A DNA stretch of 64,000 bases. Source: Desulfosporosinus sp. (GTDB lineage: Bacteria > Bacillota > Desulfitobacteriia > Desulfitobacteriales > Desulfitobacteriaceae). Every line of letters starts with the position of its first letter. Positions within the stretch are counted from its first letter, which is position 1. The notes under the pieces were generated by a model, which saw only the letters and a list, made by a program, of their open reading frames with translations, was not told the origin of the DNA and did no database searches. This document shows positions 6,723 through 15,650 of the stretch, piece after piece. Both the position numbers and the translations under genes were made by a program. The stretch spans positions 186,001-250,000 of the forward strand of contig DOPM01000029.1 in the NCBI GenBank assembly GCA_003513495.1. Reading direction: 5' to 3'.

Positions 6723-8078
6723 ATGTTTTCTTTGGGAAAACCGCTGGTGAAAGAGACCCTGAGAAGAAAGATGATGTTAAGCTCATTTTTTTCGCTTACT
6801 CTTATTTTGGTACTGACTTACTGTACGTATTTTTATATTTTTTACATTGCATTACAGGAACGTCTTGAGTTAAGAGCTACCAGTTTAGCCTCCACTGCTG
6901 CTATTCTAATTGACGGTGAGGCACATGACCGGTTACGGACTAGAACGGACGAGAATAGCGTAGAATACCGGGAAATTCAAAAAGTTCTCCAAGATATCAC
7001 AAAAGTAAACCCGGATATAACCTATATTTATACGATGCGTAAGTTGGGCGAGGGGGAGAAGTGGGAATTTGTCGTTGATACGAAAACAAATATTTCTTCC
7101 CATATTGGCGATGTTTACGATGCTACGGACATGGACGATATGAGACAAGCCTATGTTGGTCCAATTGCCGAGGAAAGATTATTGATTGCTCATTGGGGTG
7201 AAGGTTTGTGTGGTTATGCGCCAATCAAAAATAACAACAGTCAAACCGTAGGCATTGTTGGGCTTCATATTTCTGCTGAAAATATTTTCCACCAGGAACG
7301 GAAACTGGTACTCTGGGCGCTGGCCATTTTTGTTTTTTCACTGGGCTTAACATTTTACACAACCAGTAAGCGGATTAAAAGCTTTACCCAGCCGCTTGAA
7401 CGAATGACCGCAGAAGTAAAGAGATTTACAAAGGGAAATTACGAGCAAAGGATCAATATTAAGACCGGAGATGAGTTTGAAATCCTGGAGGATACCCTAA
7501 GGGCAGCATTTGACATAATGACGAATTATCAGCAAATGACTGAACGCGACCTGCAAAATACCAGGATGCAAAAGGAAAAGATATTTCATGTCTACCGTGA
7601 TGTCATTTACGCGGTAACTCAAGGAAAGTTAAATTTATTGAATGAGGAAGAGCTTGAGCTCTTAAAGCGTGAAGGAGTGTTTCAAGAGGAAATCATAGTC
7701 GCCGCAGTGACAGATGTGAATGCCGCCCGGGAATTGATTGCAGCTTATCTGGAAAAACGGGGGTGCTCTCAGCAACATTTGGCTCATATTGTCCTTTGTG
7801 TTTCCGAAATGGTAACCAATGTCATTAAACACGCAGGGAACGGGATTATGCAAATACTCACGCTCAATCATGGTGTCCGCGTCAGCGTTGTTGATAAAGG
7901 TCCGGGGATGGACTTTGACCAACTGCCCAATATGATTTTTTTGCAGGGATTTTCCACCAAGGTTTCCATGGGCTTTGGGTTTAGTATTATTTACAGGTTT
8001 GCAGATAAGATATTTCTTTCAACATCTGAGCGTGGAACTTATTTGGCTATGGATTTTCTGAACCTTATGGATTCATAA
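6723..8078 (+). CDS. membrane sensor with HAMP and RsbW-like HATPase domain
   Basis: The product is 451 residues. A first membrane helix (about residues 16-40) is followed by an extracytoplasmic sensor of about 160 residues containing a YIYTM-type stretch reminiscent of Cache/PAS-like sensors, a second helix (about 200-222), a HAMP domain (about 225-280), and a C-terminal HATPase_c_2 (about 335-448). Its N-box is VSEMVTNVIKHAGN, its G1 box DKGPGMD and its lid GFSTK-GFGFSI. No dimerisation histidine is seen. I prefer ATG 6723, eight bases after AGAGGT; the in-frame TTG at 6699 has no ribosome binding site. Its kinase half closely resembles the 3889-4878 product, but it adds an outside sensor, so the pair may feed different signals into one circuit (inference). 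Confidence 0.83.
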   Translation: MFSLGKPLVKETLRRKMMLSSFFSLTLILVLTYCTYFYIFYIALQERLELRATSLASTAAILIDGEAHDRLRTRTDENSVEYREIQKVLQDITKVNPDITYIYTMRKLGEGEKWEFVVDTKTNISSHIGDVYDATDMDDMRQAYVGPIAEERLLIAHWGEGLCGYAPIKNNNSQTVGIVGLHISAENIFHQERKLVLWALAIFVFSLGLTFYTTSKRIKSFTQPLERMTAEVKRFTKGNYEQRINIKTGDEFEILEDTLRAAFDIMTNYQQMTERDLQNTRMQKEKIFHVYRDVIYAVTQGKLNLLNEEELELLKREGVFQEEIIVAAVTDVNAARELIAAYLEKRGCSQQHLAHIVLCVSEMVTNVIKHAGNGIMQILTLNHGVRVSVVDKGPGMDFDQLPNMIFLQGFSTKVSMGFGFSIIYRFADKIFLSTSERGTYLAMDFLNLMDS

Positions 8079-8201
8079 CCCCAGACGACAAAAATTTTAG
8101 GATTTCAAAACCATTTTCCTACTGAACAAAGGGTGGTTAATGTTTTTGTTTAGAAATACTACAGATTTGATCTAAGTCGAAAATGATAAGGGGAAGAATA
8201 C

Positions 8202-10169
8202 ATGAACGATTGTAATAAAAGTATGCAAGAAGAATCCAAGAGGGCTTGTTTGTTATTGAACAATGATAAGAGCGAGTATTTGGGGATTTTAGAAAACTTG
8301 GCAAAACCCGTTATTCTGCTCACAGGGGATCATAGGGTACAGGAGCTTAATTGTGCGGCTGTGGAATTATTCCGTGGTCTTAAAAGTATAGGAGCAGATG
8401 GCTGCGGGAAAAGAGATGGACTTGAAACGATACCCTGGCTCACAGAGGAAGTGACGCGTTTTAGGGCCGATTGCAAACAAAAGGAACTCTTTATCAAAGA
8501 ATTCCATATGGATCAAGGAAGCCTATCCTTCGAAGTAGAAATATTTCGGATTTCGGATGCTAACAGGACGCTCGTTTTCCTGAACGATATCACAGAGTAC
8601 ACCCGGGTGGAAGAGGCCTTGCGGGAAAGCGAGAGACGGTTGCGCGCCTTAACCAATGCTACTCAGGATGCAATCGTTTTTATGGACGATCAGGGTTATA
8701 TTGTCTACTGGAATCACGTCGCCGAGGAGATATTTGGCTATACCAGCGAGGAGGCACTGGGACGGGAATTACACAAATTCATTGTTCCAGAGAAATATTT
8801 TGCAGCTTTTAGCCAGGGGTTTAGCCGTTTCCGCCAAACCGGGCAAGGTGACTTGCTTAACCAAGTTTTGGAACTATCCGCTTTAAGAAACGATGGGACA
8901 GAATTTCCGATTGAGCTTTCACTTTCAGCGATCCAAATTAAGGGTTGTTGGCATGCCACTGGCGTAATCAGGGATATCAGTGCTCGCAAAAAAAGCCAGG
9001 AACAACTGCGCAAGCTGTCGCAAGCCATCGAGCAAAGTTCCAGTACCGTGCTGATTACGGATCTTAGCGGAAATGTTGAATATGTCAATCCCAAGTTCCA
9101 AGAATTAACTGGCTATACATTGCCGGAGGTAATCGGGAAGAATCCCCGGATTTTGAAGTCTGGTGAAAAGATGCTGGAAGATTATCAGCGCATGTGGAAA
9201 ACGATTACTTCCGGGAAAGAATGGCGCGGTGAATTTCATAATAGGAAAAAGAACGGAACACTTTTTTGGGAATCTGCTTCGATTGCTCCGGTGAAAGACA
9301 AAGACGGACAGATCACGCATTTTGTTGCTGTCAAGGAAGATATTACGGAACGCAAACTGGCTCAAAAATTACTAAGGGAACAAAACGAGAAGATGCAAAC
9401 AGAACTTGAGATGGCAGCTAAAGTTCAACGTGAGCTTTTGCCTGTGGCTCTAGCCGTAAAATCTAATGTAACCTTTGCTTGGAGATTTAAACCTTCGATT
9501 TACATTTCCGGTGACATGTTAAATATATTTCCACTCGATCAAACTCATATCGGCTTTTATATTCTCGATGTCATGGGACATGGTATTTCGGCGGCATTAA
9601 AGGCAATTACATTAAATTACTTTTTAAAACCGACAAAGTTTCAAAGCTTAGGTTCTAAAGAGTATGCAGGGATTGGAGCTTATGATGATGCAATGCTTTC
9701 GCCGTCGTTAACACTCGAGCTATTAAATGAACGTTTCACCGATGAATCGTTAATAAATCTGTGTACAGTTTTTTATGGGATAATTGATACTGAACAATCG
9801 TTGTTAACCTATGCGCGAGCCGGACACTGTCCGCCGCTACTTGTCCGCCAGAGCGGAGGAGTTAAGGAATTGTGTGAGGGGGGCCCGGTCATGGGTATTT
9901 CCAAAAAAATAAGTTACAAAAATTATACCGTAAAACTTTACCCTGATGACAGAATATGTCTATATACAGATGGAATAATAGAAGCTCAAGATCAACAAAG
10001 TTTACCGTATACGAAAGAGCGTCTGCGGAAATTGATATGTGAAAACGACGGGAAGTTTGATATTAACGAGTTGGCGGAAGAGGTCTTGCGAGACGTTAAC
10101 AGACATATGGATAATGTAGAAAGTAAAGATGATTTAGCGCTTTTTGTAATAAAATATGACGGAGGTTAA
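8202..10169 (+). CDS. PAS-PAS-PAS SpoIIE/PP2C-family serine phosphatase
   Basis: RsbU/SpoIIE-type phosphatases dephosphorylate STAS antagonists and so release the partner factor. The protein is 655 residues without membrane segments. A degenerate PAS-like region spans about 25-130. Two clear PAS domains follow: about 145-265 (MDDQGYIVYWNHVAEEIFGY) and about 270-395 (TDLSGNVEYVNPKFQELTGY), each with a PAC-like end. The PP2C domain (about 425-653) has SGDMLNIF, LDVMGHGISAAL, LYTDGIIEA and a final DDLALF, so its metal-binding aspartates appear present. The ATG follows AAGGGGA. It lies three bases before the FapA-like gene, implying cotranscription. Confidence 0.9.
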   Translation: MNDCNKSMQEESKRACLLLNNDKSEYLGILENLAKPVILLTGDHRVQELNCAAVELFRGLKSIGADGCGKRDGLETIPWLTEEVTRFRADCKQKELFIKEFHMDQGSLSFEVEIFRISDANRTLVFLNDITEYTRVEEALRESERRLRALTNATQDAIVFMDDQGYIVYWNHVAEEIFGYTSEEALGRELHKFIVPEKYFAAFSQGFSRFRQTGQGDLLNQVLELSALRNDGTEFPIELSLSAIQIKGCWHATGVIRDISARKKSQEQLRKLSQAIEQSSSTVLITDLSGNVEYVNPKFQELTGYTLPEVIGKNPRILKSGEKMLEDYQRMWKTITSGKEWRGEFHNRKKNGTLFWESASIAPVKDKDGQITHFVAVKEDITERKLAQKLLREQNEKMQTELEMAAKVQRELLPVALAVKSNVTFAWRFKPSIYISGDMLNIFPLDQTHIGFYILDVMGHGISAALKAITLNYFLKPTKFQSLGSKEYAGIGAYDDAMLSPSLTLELLNERFTDESLINLCTVFYGIIDTEQSLLTYARAGHCPPLLVRQSGGVKELCEGGPVMGISKKISYKNYTVKLYPDDRICLYTDGIIEAQDQQSLPYTKERLRKLICENDGKFDINELAEEVLRDVNRHMDNVESKDDLALFVIKYDGG

Positions 10170-10172
10170 ATC

Positions 10173-12026
10173 ATGGTTTTAAAAAATAATCAAACTGTTG
10201 ACTATAAATCAGAACATCAACGTTCAAGGTTATTCCGGGAGATTCAAGAAAAAAAAGCAATAACTCCTGACTCCGTTTTCGATGGCTCTATTGAGATCAG
10301 AAATGGTGAGCTACTTTTTAACCCACCGCGTGGATTAGGTAGGTTCCCTTTGATCATGGCCGGAGAAAATGTTGAAATTTACATCAATGGAAATAAAATA
10401 GAAGCCCCGTCCTTTATCAATGATCATGATAAGGTTGAGATCAAAACCCTTGATATTGAATCTTCAGTAAGTATGGAAATTAGATTAACAGAAGATAAAC
10501 TGAAAGCCTTTTTATATGTTAAGAAAAATTTTGGTAAAAAATATGCTCTTATTGATTGTAAGCCAATGCAGAAAATTAAGGTTATAGCTAGATGTGTGAT
10601 AGAAGAAGAACCGGCTCCGATTCGATACGAAAATGTAATGGAAGCATTACAAAACAAGGGTGTGGTTTTTGGAATTCAGGAAGACGCTATAATGAGAGCA
10701 GTTCAGGACACAGCTGAAGAAATTACTGCAGAAATCGCAACTGGTCTTGCTCCTGTTGAATGCGCAGATGCTTCTATTATGTATAATTTTCAGGATGAAG
10801 ACTGGAACGAAACAGCAAAGAATCCTTATGGGGACGGTAAAATACATTCTGTTTCTATTGGAGAAATTGTAGCCATTAAGAGACCGCCTGTCCCGGGCAA
10901 GCCGGGGATCGGTGTCACAGGAGAGCCGATACTAGCGAGAATGCCCAAAGATGTTCCCATATTAATTAAAGATGGAGTCAAACTCGTTAATGATGGTACG
11001 GTCGCCATGGCAACAAGAAGTGGTAGGCCAATGTTGGAGGGCTACAGTAAAAAATACCTATCAGTCCATCCTGTCCATGTTGTGGAGGGTGACGTGAACC
11101 TTGAGGTGGGGAACATTAAATTTTATGGCGATGTTATTATAAAAGGTAGCGTATTAGACGGATTCTCAATCGAAGCAGGTGGGAGTATTCGAGTCTTAGG
11201 CGATGTCCTGCATGCTTCGTTGTATGCCAATGGAGATATTATCGTCAATAAAAAGGTTATTTCGTCCCGATTACAAGCAGGCGGTTTGGCCGTTCCTTAT
11301 AAACAGATTTATAAAATGTTTACCCAATTATTGAACCGGCTTAAGAATTTACTTGCGGCCATGGATGTAGTAAAAGCACAGCGTGCTTTTACTACAGGTG
11401 ACCTTAAGGTAAACGGTGAGGGTCAACTTGTCAAGTTATTAATTGACTATAAATTTAGGGATATTCCAAACTTTATTTATGAGCTAATTGGTATTGTACT
11501 GAAGGAAGGAAATAAGGGCTTTATAGCTGATTTTTCACAAATTGCCCAGCGTCTAAGTGAAAAGTTATGTAATCTTGGACCATTACGCATAAAGCATCAA
11601 AATGAAATAGAAATTCTCATTCAAGAGTTACAGGATTCTCTAAATATTGTAGAACAGTCAGTTGCGAGTATTGCAAATATTGCCGTCTGTTATATCCAAA
11701 ACAGTGTAGCACAGGCAAGCGGTGATATCATTGTTACTGGAAAAGCAAGTATTATTTCTCAGTTACACGCGGAAGAAAAGATTGTAATTAACAATGGAGT
11801 AGTTCGGGGCGGGCTCCTCAGTGCACGAGAAGGAATTATAGTTATGGAATTGGGCTCAGGCGAGGTTAATATCAATTTACTGGACAATTGTGTTTTGGAA
11901 GCAGCTACTGCTTATCCCGGCGTTGTGATTCGTCATGCTACGGATATAAAAGTAGTGCAAGAATACAGAAAATACCTACAGGCACAAGCAAGTGAAGGAC
12001 AATTAATCGTTAAAAATGCAAATTGA
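10173..12026 (+). CDS. FapA/DUF342 family polymer-forming protein
   Basis: A 617-residue protein of the FapA (DUF342) family, cytoplasmic beta-helix-like proteins of poorly known function. The N-terminal half has a small strand-rich domain (about 40-130). The centre carries the glycine-rich DUF342 repeats (about 270-400), with VEGDVNLEVGNIKFYGDVII and GSVLDGF-type turns. A helical insertion (about 380-500) is followed by a final beta stretch (about 515-600). ATG 10173 follows GGAGGT. No signal peptide or membrane helix is visible. FapA proteins are often near flagellar genes, but none is here; the neighbours are c-di-GMP and partner-switching proteins. A short hairpin (12056-12083) lies after the stop but lacks a T run. 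Confidence 0.8.
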   Translation: MVLKNNQTVDYKSEHQRSRLFREIQEKKAITPDSVFDGSIEIRNGELLFNPPRGLGRFPLIMAGENVEIYINGNKIEAPSFINDHDKVEIKTLDIESSVSMEIRLTEDKLKAFLYVKKNFGKKYALIDCKPMQKIKVIARCVIEEEPAPIRYENVMEALQNKGVVFGIQEDAIMRAVQDTAEEITAEIATGLAPVECADASIMYNFQDEDWNETAKNPYGDGKIHSVSIGEIVAIKRPPVPGKPGIGVTGEPILARMPKDVPILIKDGVKLVNDGTVAMATRSGRPMLEGYSKKYLSVHPVHVVEGDVNLEVGNIKFYGDVIIKGSVLDGFSIEAGGSIRVLGDVLHASLYANGDIIVNKKVISSRLQAGGLAVPYKQIYKMFTQLLNRLKNLLAAMDVVKAQRAFTTGDLKVNGEGQLVKLLIDYKFRDIPNFIYELIGIVLKEGNKGFIADFSQIAQRLSEKLCNLGPLRIKHQNEIEILIQELQDSLNIVEQSVASIANIAVCYIQNSVAQASGDIIVTGKASIISQLHAEEKIVINNGVVRGGLLSAREGIIVMELGSGEVNINLLDNCVLEAATAYPGVVIRHATDIKVVQEYRKYLQAQASEGQLIVKNAN

Positions 12027-12157
12027 ATATTTGATCGCAATTGAAGTACTAAACATTTTCCTGTCTGAGAGAGAACAGGAAAAGCAAATAAAGGTTCACC
12101 GAATAAGGTAAAATAATCAATCGATAGTGATAAATACACTTAAAATGAGGTTAGAAC

Positions 12158-13228
12158 ATGCGTGTAATATCCATTGAAAACTTAGAACCGGGAATGGAAA
12201 TCGGCAGAACGGTGCACGGTGCGAACGGAGCGATCCTACTTGCCGCGGGGGTCAATTTAACGCCGAAATTTATTAACCGGCTAAAAGAGTGGGGTATAAC
12301 AGCGATATATATTCGTGATGAGGCTATCGGCGACATCGAAGTCGATGATGTGGTGTCAGAAAAAACCAGGCTCGAGGCTCTAAAGGTCACCAAAGAAGTA
12401 ATGAGTAAAATTAAACTAAATTCCGACTTTTTTGATATCCAAAAGGTGAATGATGTAGTTGATAACATTATCAATGAACTACTGGCAAATAGAGATATGG
12501 TGGTTAATGTTTTGGATATTCGAACTATCAATGATTTTACTTTTGGTCACAGTGTGAGTGTAGCAATTCTTTCGATCATAACCGGTATTGCCATGGGGTA
12601 CGATAATACGAAGTTGGGTAAGCTTGCAGCAGGTGCTTTGTTACATGATATTGGCAAAAGTAAGTTCCCAGAGCACTTACTTAACAAAGTCGATCCTTTA
12701 AATGAGGAGGAAGAAAAACTTTTCCAACGACATACGATTACTGGTTTTGAGATTTTAAAAAATATTAAAGACTTCAGTCTAGCAGCTGCCCATGTTGCCC
12801 TTCAACATCATGAAAGATATGATGGTACTGGTTATCCCCGCCAGTTAAAAGGTGAAGAAATTAATGAATTTGCCCGAATTGTTACAGTGGCCGATATTTA
12901 TGATAAAATGACTACGAGTATCGTCGGCCGCCCCCGTTGCATGCCTTTTCAAGCAATAGAGATCATCATGGCGAATCGAGGGATATTCCTTGATCCGGAG
13001 GTTGTCGAGCATTTTATGAATATTATTGCGCTCTTTCCTGTGGGTACGACTGTATTACTTAATTCCGGGGAAAAGGCGATCGTGATTCAAACGGCTAGGA
13101 AACATCCCACTCGTCCGGTAGTAAGAGTTTTCATCGACAGGGATGGTAAGCGTATAACTCCTCCTTATGAAATAAATTTGAGCTACAGTTCAAATTATTT
13201 CATTAACCGGGTTATAGAGGAGGGTTAA
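12158..13228 (+). CDS. second HD-GYP c-di-GMP phosphodiesterase
   Basis: The protein is 356 residues. The N-terminal part (1-60) shows an IENLEPGMEIGRTV start common to this group. The HD-GYP domain (about 120-285) has LLHDIGKSKFP, QHHERYDGTGYP and VTVADIYDKMT, a full canonical set. The tail after about 290 carries a small module (NSGEKAIVIQTARKHPTRPVV) that parallels the tail of the first HD-GYP protein. ATG 12158 is preceded by GAGGTT. It is followed four bases later by the GAF-phosphatase gene. Two phosphodiesterases and no GGDEF cyclase in the block suggests it lowers c-di-GMP. Confidence 0.92.
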   Translation: MRVISIENLEPGMEIGRTVHGANGAILLAAGVNLTPKFINRLKEWGITAIYIRDEAIGDIEVDDVVSEKTRLEALKVTKEVMSKIKLNSDFFDIQKVNDVVDNIINELLANRDMVVNVLDIRTINDFTFGHSVSVAILSIITGIAMGYDNTKLGKLAAGALLHDIGKSKFPEHLLNKVDPLNEEEEKLFQRHTITGFEILKNIKDFSLAAAHVALQHHERYDGTGYPRQLKGEEINEFARIVTVADIYDKMTTSIVGRPRCMPFQAIEIIMANRGIFLDPEVVEHFMNIIALFPVGTTVLLNSGEKAIVIQTARKHPTRPVVRVFIDRDGKRITPPYEINLSYSSNYFINRVIEEG

Positions 13229-13232
13229 GGTA

Positions 13233-14483
13233 TTGTTGAATGAATTTAGGCAAACTCAACTACTGTATCGAGTTTGTTCCCTCCTTATCAAGGAAGAGCA
13301 GGACAATCACGAAGTATTTAACCAAATCGCTGCTCTTTTATGTCAAGAGTTAGGAGTTATAGGTTCAAGCATTTGGTTAGCCACAAACCAAGGCGGGGTA
13401 GGGCTGCAGAGACTGGCATTTTTCCAAGCTAGAGAAGAGCTAAGCTATTCCTTGCAGAATTTAGATTTCCAAGCTGCGGATTTAGTCAATGTACAGGGAA
13501 ATGGTCTTATTTTACATAATATTCATAACGATGAGAACTTTCATGAGGTAAGACGGGATGATCTTTGGGTGACTGCTTACCCCTTAAAGAACAAAAGTGG
13601 GCTTATCGGTGTTTTTTGTATCTGGGATAATTGTTATAAGCACACACACCAGGAAAGAGAAGATTTTGTGTCGCTAATCCAAAAAGTGGGCAGCGAACTG
13701 ACTAACGGACTCTATAATTATAAGCATTATTCTCTAGCCGACCATAAAAGGATAAAGGAAGAGTTAGAAACCGCCCGTCGCATTCAATTTGATTTGATGC
13801 CAAGAGAATTGCCTTTTTTACAAGGAACCTCTATAGGAGTTCGAACGATTCCAGCTAATGAAGTGGGCGGGGATTACTTGGATATATTTTTGACTAACAG
13901 TAAACATCTTGGCATTGCAATAGGTGATGTGATGGGTAAAGGTATTCCAGCTGCTTTATGGATGGCCATGACTAAGGTAGCTATGCGAACAGCGGCTAAA
14001 GACTATAACCAGCCACATATAGCTGTAAGTCAAGTGAATTCAGTGCTCTTTCCTGATTTATCACGCCAAGGTATTTTCGTTACGTTATTTTATGCTCTAT
14101 ACGACCTAGACAAAAAAACACTTTTATTTTCTAATGCTGGACACCTACCGCCTCTGTTATATCGAAGCAAGACTCGAAAAATTGAACCTTTACAACTGAA
14201 GGGAGCTTATATTGGTGGCGTGGAAAATAAGATCTACCAAATTAGTGGAGTCCGGTTAGAGAAAGGGGACATAGTGCTCTTCTACACTGACGGCTTGATA
14301 GAAGCTTTGAATTCGGACCAAAAACAGTTCGGAATTGAAAAAGTGGCTGAACTACTGAACAGTAATGCCCTGTATGACGCTTCACAGATAATCGATCGTT
14401 TGATTGTAGATTTAGGACAATTCACTGGCGACTATTACCAGACTGATGATATAACTCTGGCAGTTTTAAAGGTTGAGTCATGA
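13233..14483 (+). CDS. GAF-domain SpoIIE/PP2C serine phosphatase
   Basis: A 416-residue soluble protein. A GAF-like domain (about 10-155) is joined by a short helical linker (about 160-185, containing the ETARRIQFDLMP signature) to a PP2C/SpoIIE domain (about 190-415). The catalytic segments GGDYLDIF, IGDVMGKGIPAAL, LFYTDGLIEA and QTDDITLAVL are complete. The TTG start at 13233 follows AGGAGGG at good spacing. It precedes the second STAS gene, its likely substrate, and forms a second phosphatase-antagonist pair alongside 8202-10169 (inference). Confidence 0.9.
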   Translation: MLNEFRQTQLLYRVCSLLIKEEQDNHEVFNQIAALLCQELGVIGSSIWLATNQGGVGLQRLAFFQAREELSYSLQNLDFQAADLVNVQGNGLILHNIHNDENFHEVRRDDLWVTAYPLKNKSGLIGVFCIWDNCYKHTHQEREDFVSLIQKVGSELTNGLYNYKHYSLADHKRIKEELETARRIQFDLMPRELPFLQGTSIGVRTIPANEVGGDYLDIFLTNSKHLGIAIGDVMGKGIPAALWMAMTKVAMRTAAKDYNQPHIAVSQVNSVLFPDLSRQGIFVTLFYALYDLDKKTLLFSNAGHLPPLLYRSKTRKIEPLQLKGAYIGGVENKIYQISGVRLEKGDIVLFYTDGLIEALNSDQKQFGIEKVAELLNSNALYDASQIIDRLIVDLGQFTGDYYQTDDITLAVLKVES

Positions 14484-14524
14484 GTTTCATGTTGAGAAAA
14501 AGGATTTTACAAGGAGTGATAAAA

Positions 14525-14848
14525 ATGCCGTTGGAAATTGAAAGTAGAATTGAAAAAGATATGATGATTCAAAAAATGAGTGGTGTTCTTGATATTTCTA
14601 CAGTCGAATTATTACATAACAGTATTAATTATTTGTGTGAGATAACTAAAGTTATCTACGATTTCGATAACATAAAGTTCATCGACTCAACTGGTGTGGG
14701 TGGTATCGCAAGCGTAATAAGGGAGTGCCAGAAAAATAAAGTTACTATAAAGATAAATAATATTTCACCGGAGGTTTTTGAAGTATTAGATATTTTAGGT
14801 TTGCCAGAAATTTTTGGAGAAGAAACATTCGAAGTCAAACAGATATAA
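14525..14848 (+). CDS. second STAS-domain anti-sigma antagonist
   Basis: A 107-residue STAS protein with the phosphorylation loop FIDSTGVGGI. It is similar to the 6261-6602 product along its length (both have GVLDISTVE near the N-terminus). I start it at ATG 14525, which has AAGGAGTG seven bases before; a longer frame from 14480 overlaps the upstream gene and lacks a site. It is the last gene of the block before the right-hand repeat. Confidence 0.88.
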   Translation: MPLEIESRIEKDMMIQKMSGVLDISTVELLHNSINYLCEITKVIYDFDNIKFIDSTGVGGIASVIRECQKNKVTIKINNISPEVFEVLDILGLPEIFGEETFEVKQI

Positions 14849-15095
14849 ATCAATCTACTCTATAAAAGAGAACATCCGTGATTTTAAGAATCAACCAATC
14901 TTATGGGCAGGCTTCGGTTGCTGTTTTTGAAGGGTAAAATTTGGTGGTTACACTTACTCATTCAAAGTACTTGATGTAGAACGAAACAACTTCAACAGGA
15001 ATAAAAGACTTACGATCAAGAATCCGACCAGACCCATGCGATGTAAGAGTCAAATCTGAAAAGGGATTGGCTCTCCTTTTTTCTAAAACAACACT
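14849..15095 (+). other. gene-free right flank of the signalling block
   Basis: About 250 bases with no supportable gene. Nothing here resembles the 3' part of spoIIID or the left flank at 3063, so the sequence gives no simple picture of how the block was joined. A weak AAAAGG/CCTTTT hairpin near 15059-15081 precedes the right repeat. Confidence 0.5.
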
Positions 15096-15310
15096 GCACA
15101 GTATTTACCAACAGAGGACATCCTTTTACGGATGTCTTTTTTTATTGGGCACGCATATAAATGTACTAAACTCGGTGGACGAAGGAGGGTTCTGCATGCA
15201 AGAATATATACGTAAACGGGTGCTCGATATTGGGACCTACATACTAGAATCGAGTGCAACCGTTCGTCAAACAGCTGATGTCTTCGGCGTATCGAAAAGC
15301 ACAGTTCATA
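15096..15310 (+). repeat. right copy of ~213-bp direct repeat, running into intact spoIIID
   Basis: Matches 2836-3048: terminator hairpin, leader and first 38 codons of spoIIID. After 15310 only this copy continues as functional spoIIID. Confidence 0.93.
15117..15145 (+). terminator. terminator hairpin upstream of spoIIID
   Basis: GACATCC/GGATGTC with a short loop and seven T, equal in position within the repeat to the terminator after spoIIQ. Here it would end transcription coming out of the signalling block. Confidence 0.75.
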
Positions 15311-15444
15311 AAGATGTTACAGAACGGTTACCCCTTGTAAATGAAAAGTTGTCCATGGAAGTAAAGCATATCCTTGAGACAAATAAAGCAGAAAGGCATA
15401 TTCGAGGGGGAGAGGCAACCCGTAAGAAGTACCAAGAAAACTAA
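15196..15444 (+). CDS. spoIIID: sporulation transcriptional regulator SpoIIID
   Basis: SpoIIID is a small DNA-binding protein that adjusts sigma-E gene expression in the mother cell. The product is 82 residues with a helix-turn-helix (about 23-43, TADVFGVSKSTVHKDVTERL) and a basic C-terminal tail. ATG 15196 follows GGAGGG; a longer frame starting at 15067 runs through the terminator and is not the gene. Its 5' half is duplicated at 2934-3062. It precedes mbl, the usual clostridial order, so this is the functional copy. Confidence 0.96.
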   Translation: MQEYIRKRVLDIGTYILESSATVRQTADVFGVSKSTVHKDVTERLPLVNEKLSMEVKHILETNKAERHIRGGEATRKKYQEN

Positions 15445-15562
15445 TCAAAGGAAGTTTTACCTGAAACAGGGTGAACAACAGAGGAATTTGAAAAAAAACT
15501 TAGATTTCAAAAGGGATTAGCGGTTTTATCACGAATGAATTCAATATTAAATCTAAGTAGCG

Positions 15563-15582
15563 AATCTCCCGAGAGGGAGATT
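15563..15582 (+). terminator. hairpin between spoIIID and mbl
   Basis: AATCTCCC, GAGA loop, GGGAGATT gives a perfect 8-bp stem. It is followed by only a modest T-rich stretch, so it may be a weak terminator or an RNA-processing hairpin. Confidence 0.4.
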
Positions 15583-15650
15583 ATGCTATTTGTTTATACT
15601 ATTAATCAAATGGACAAGCTATTGTATGAATGAAAGGGGTAACTCCGATA

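Noticed and set aside
12056..12083. Terminator after the FapA-like gene
   Set aside because: The stem is followed by A residues, not T, on the plus strand, so it was not listed as a terminator.
12151..12531. Antisense frame over the second HD-GYP gene
   Set aside because: It is the mirror of a clear gene with conserved motifs, and it has no site of its own.
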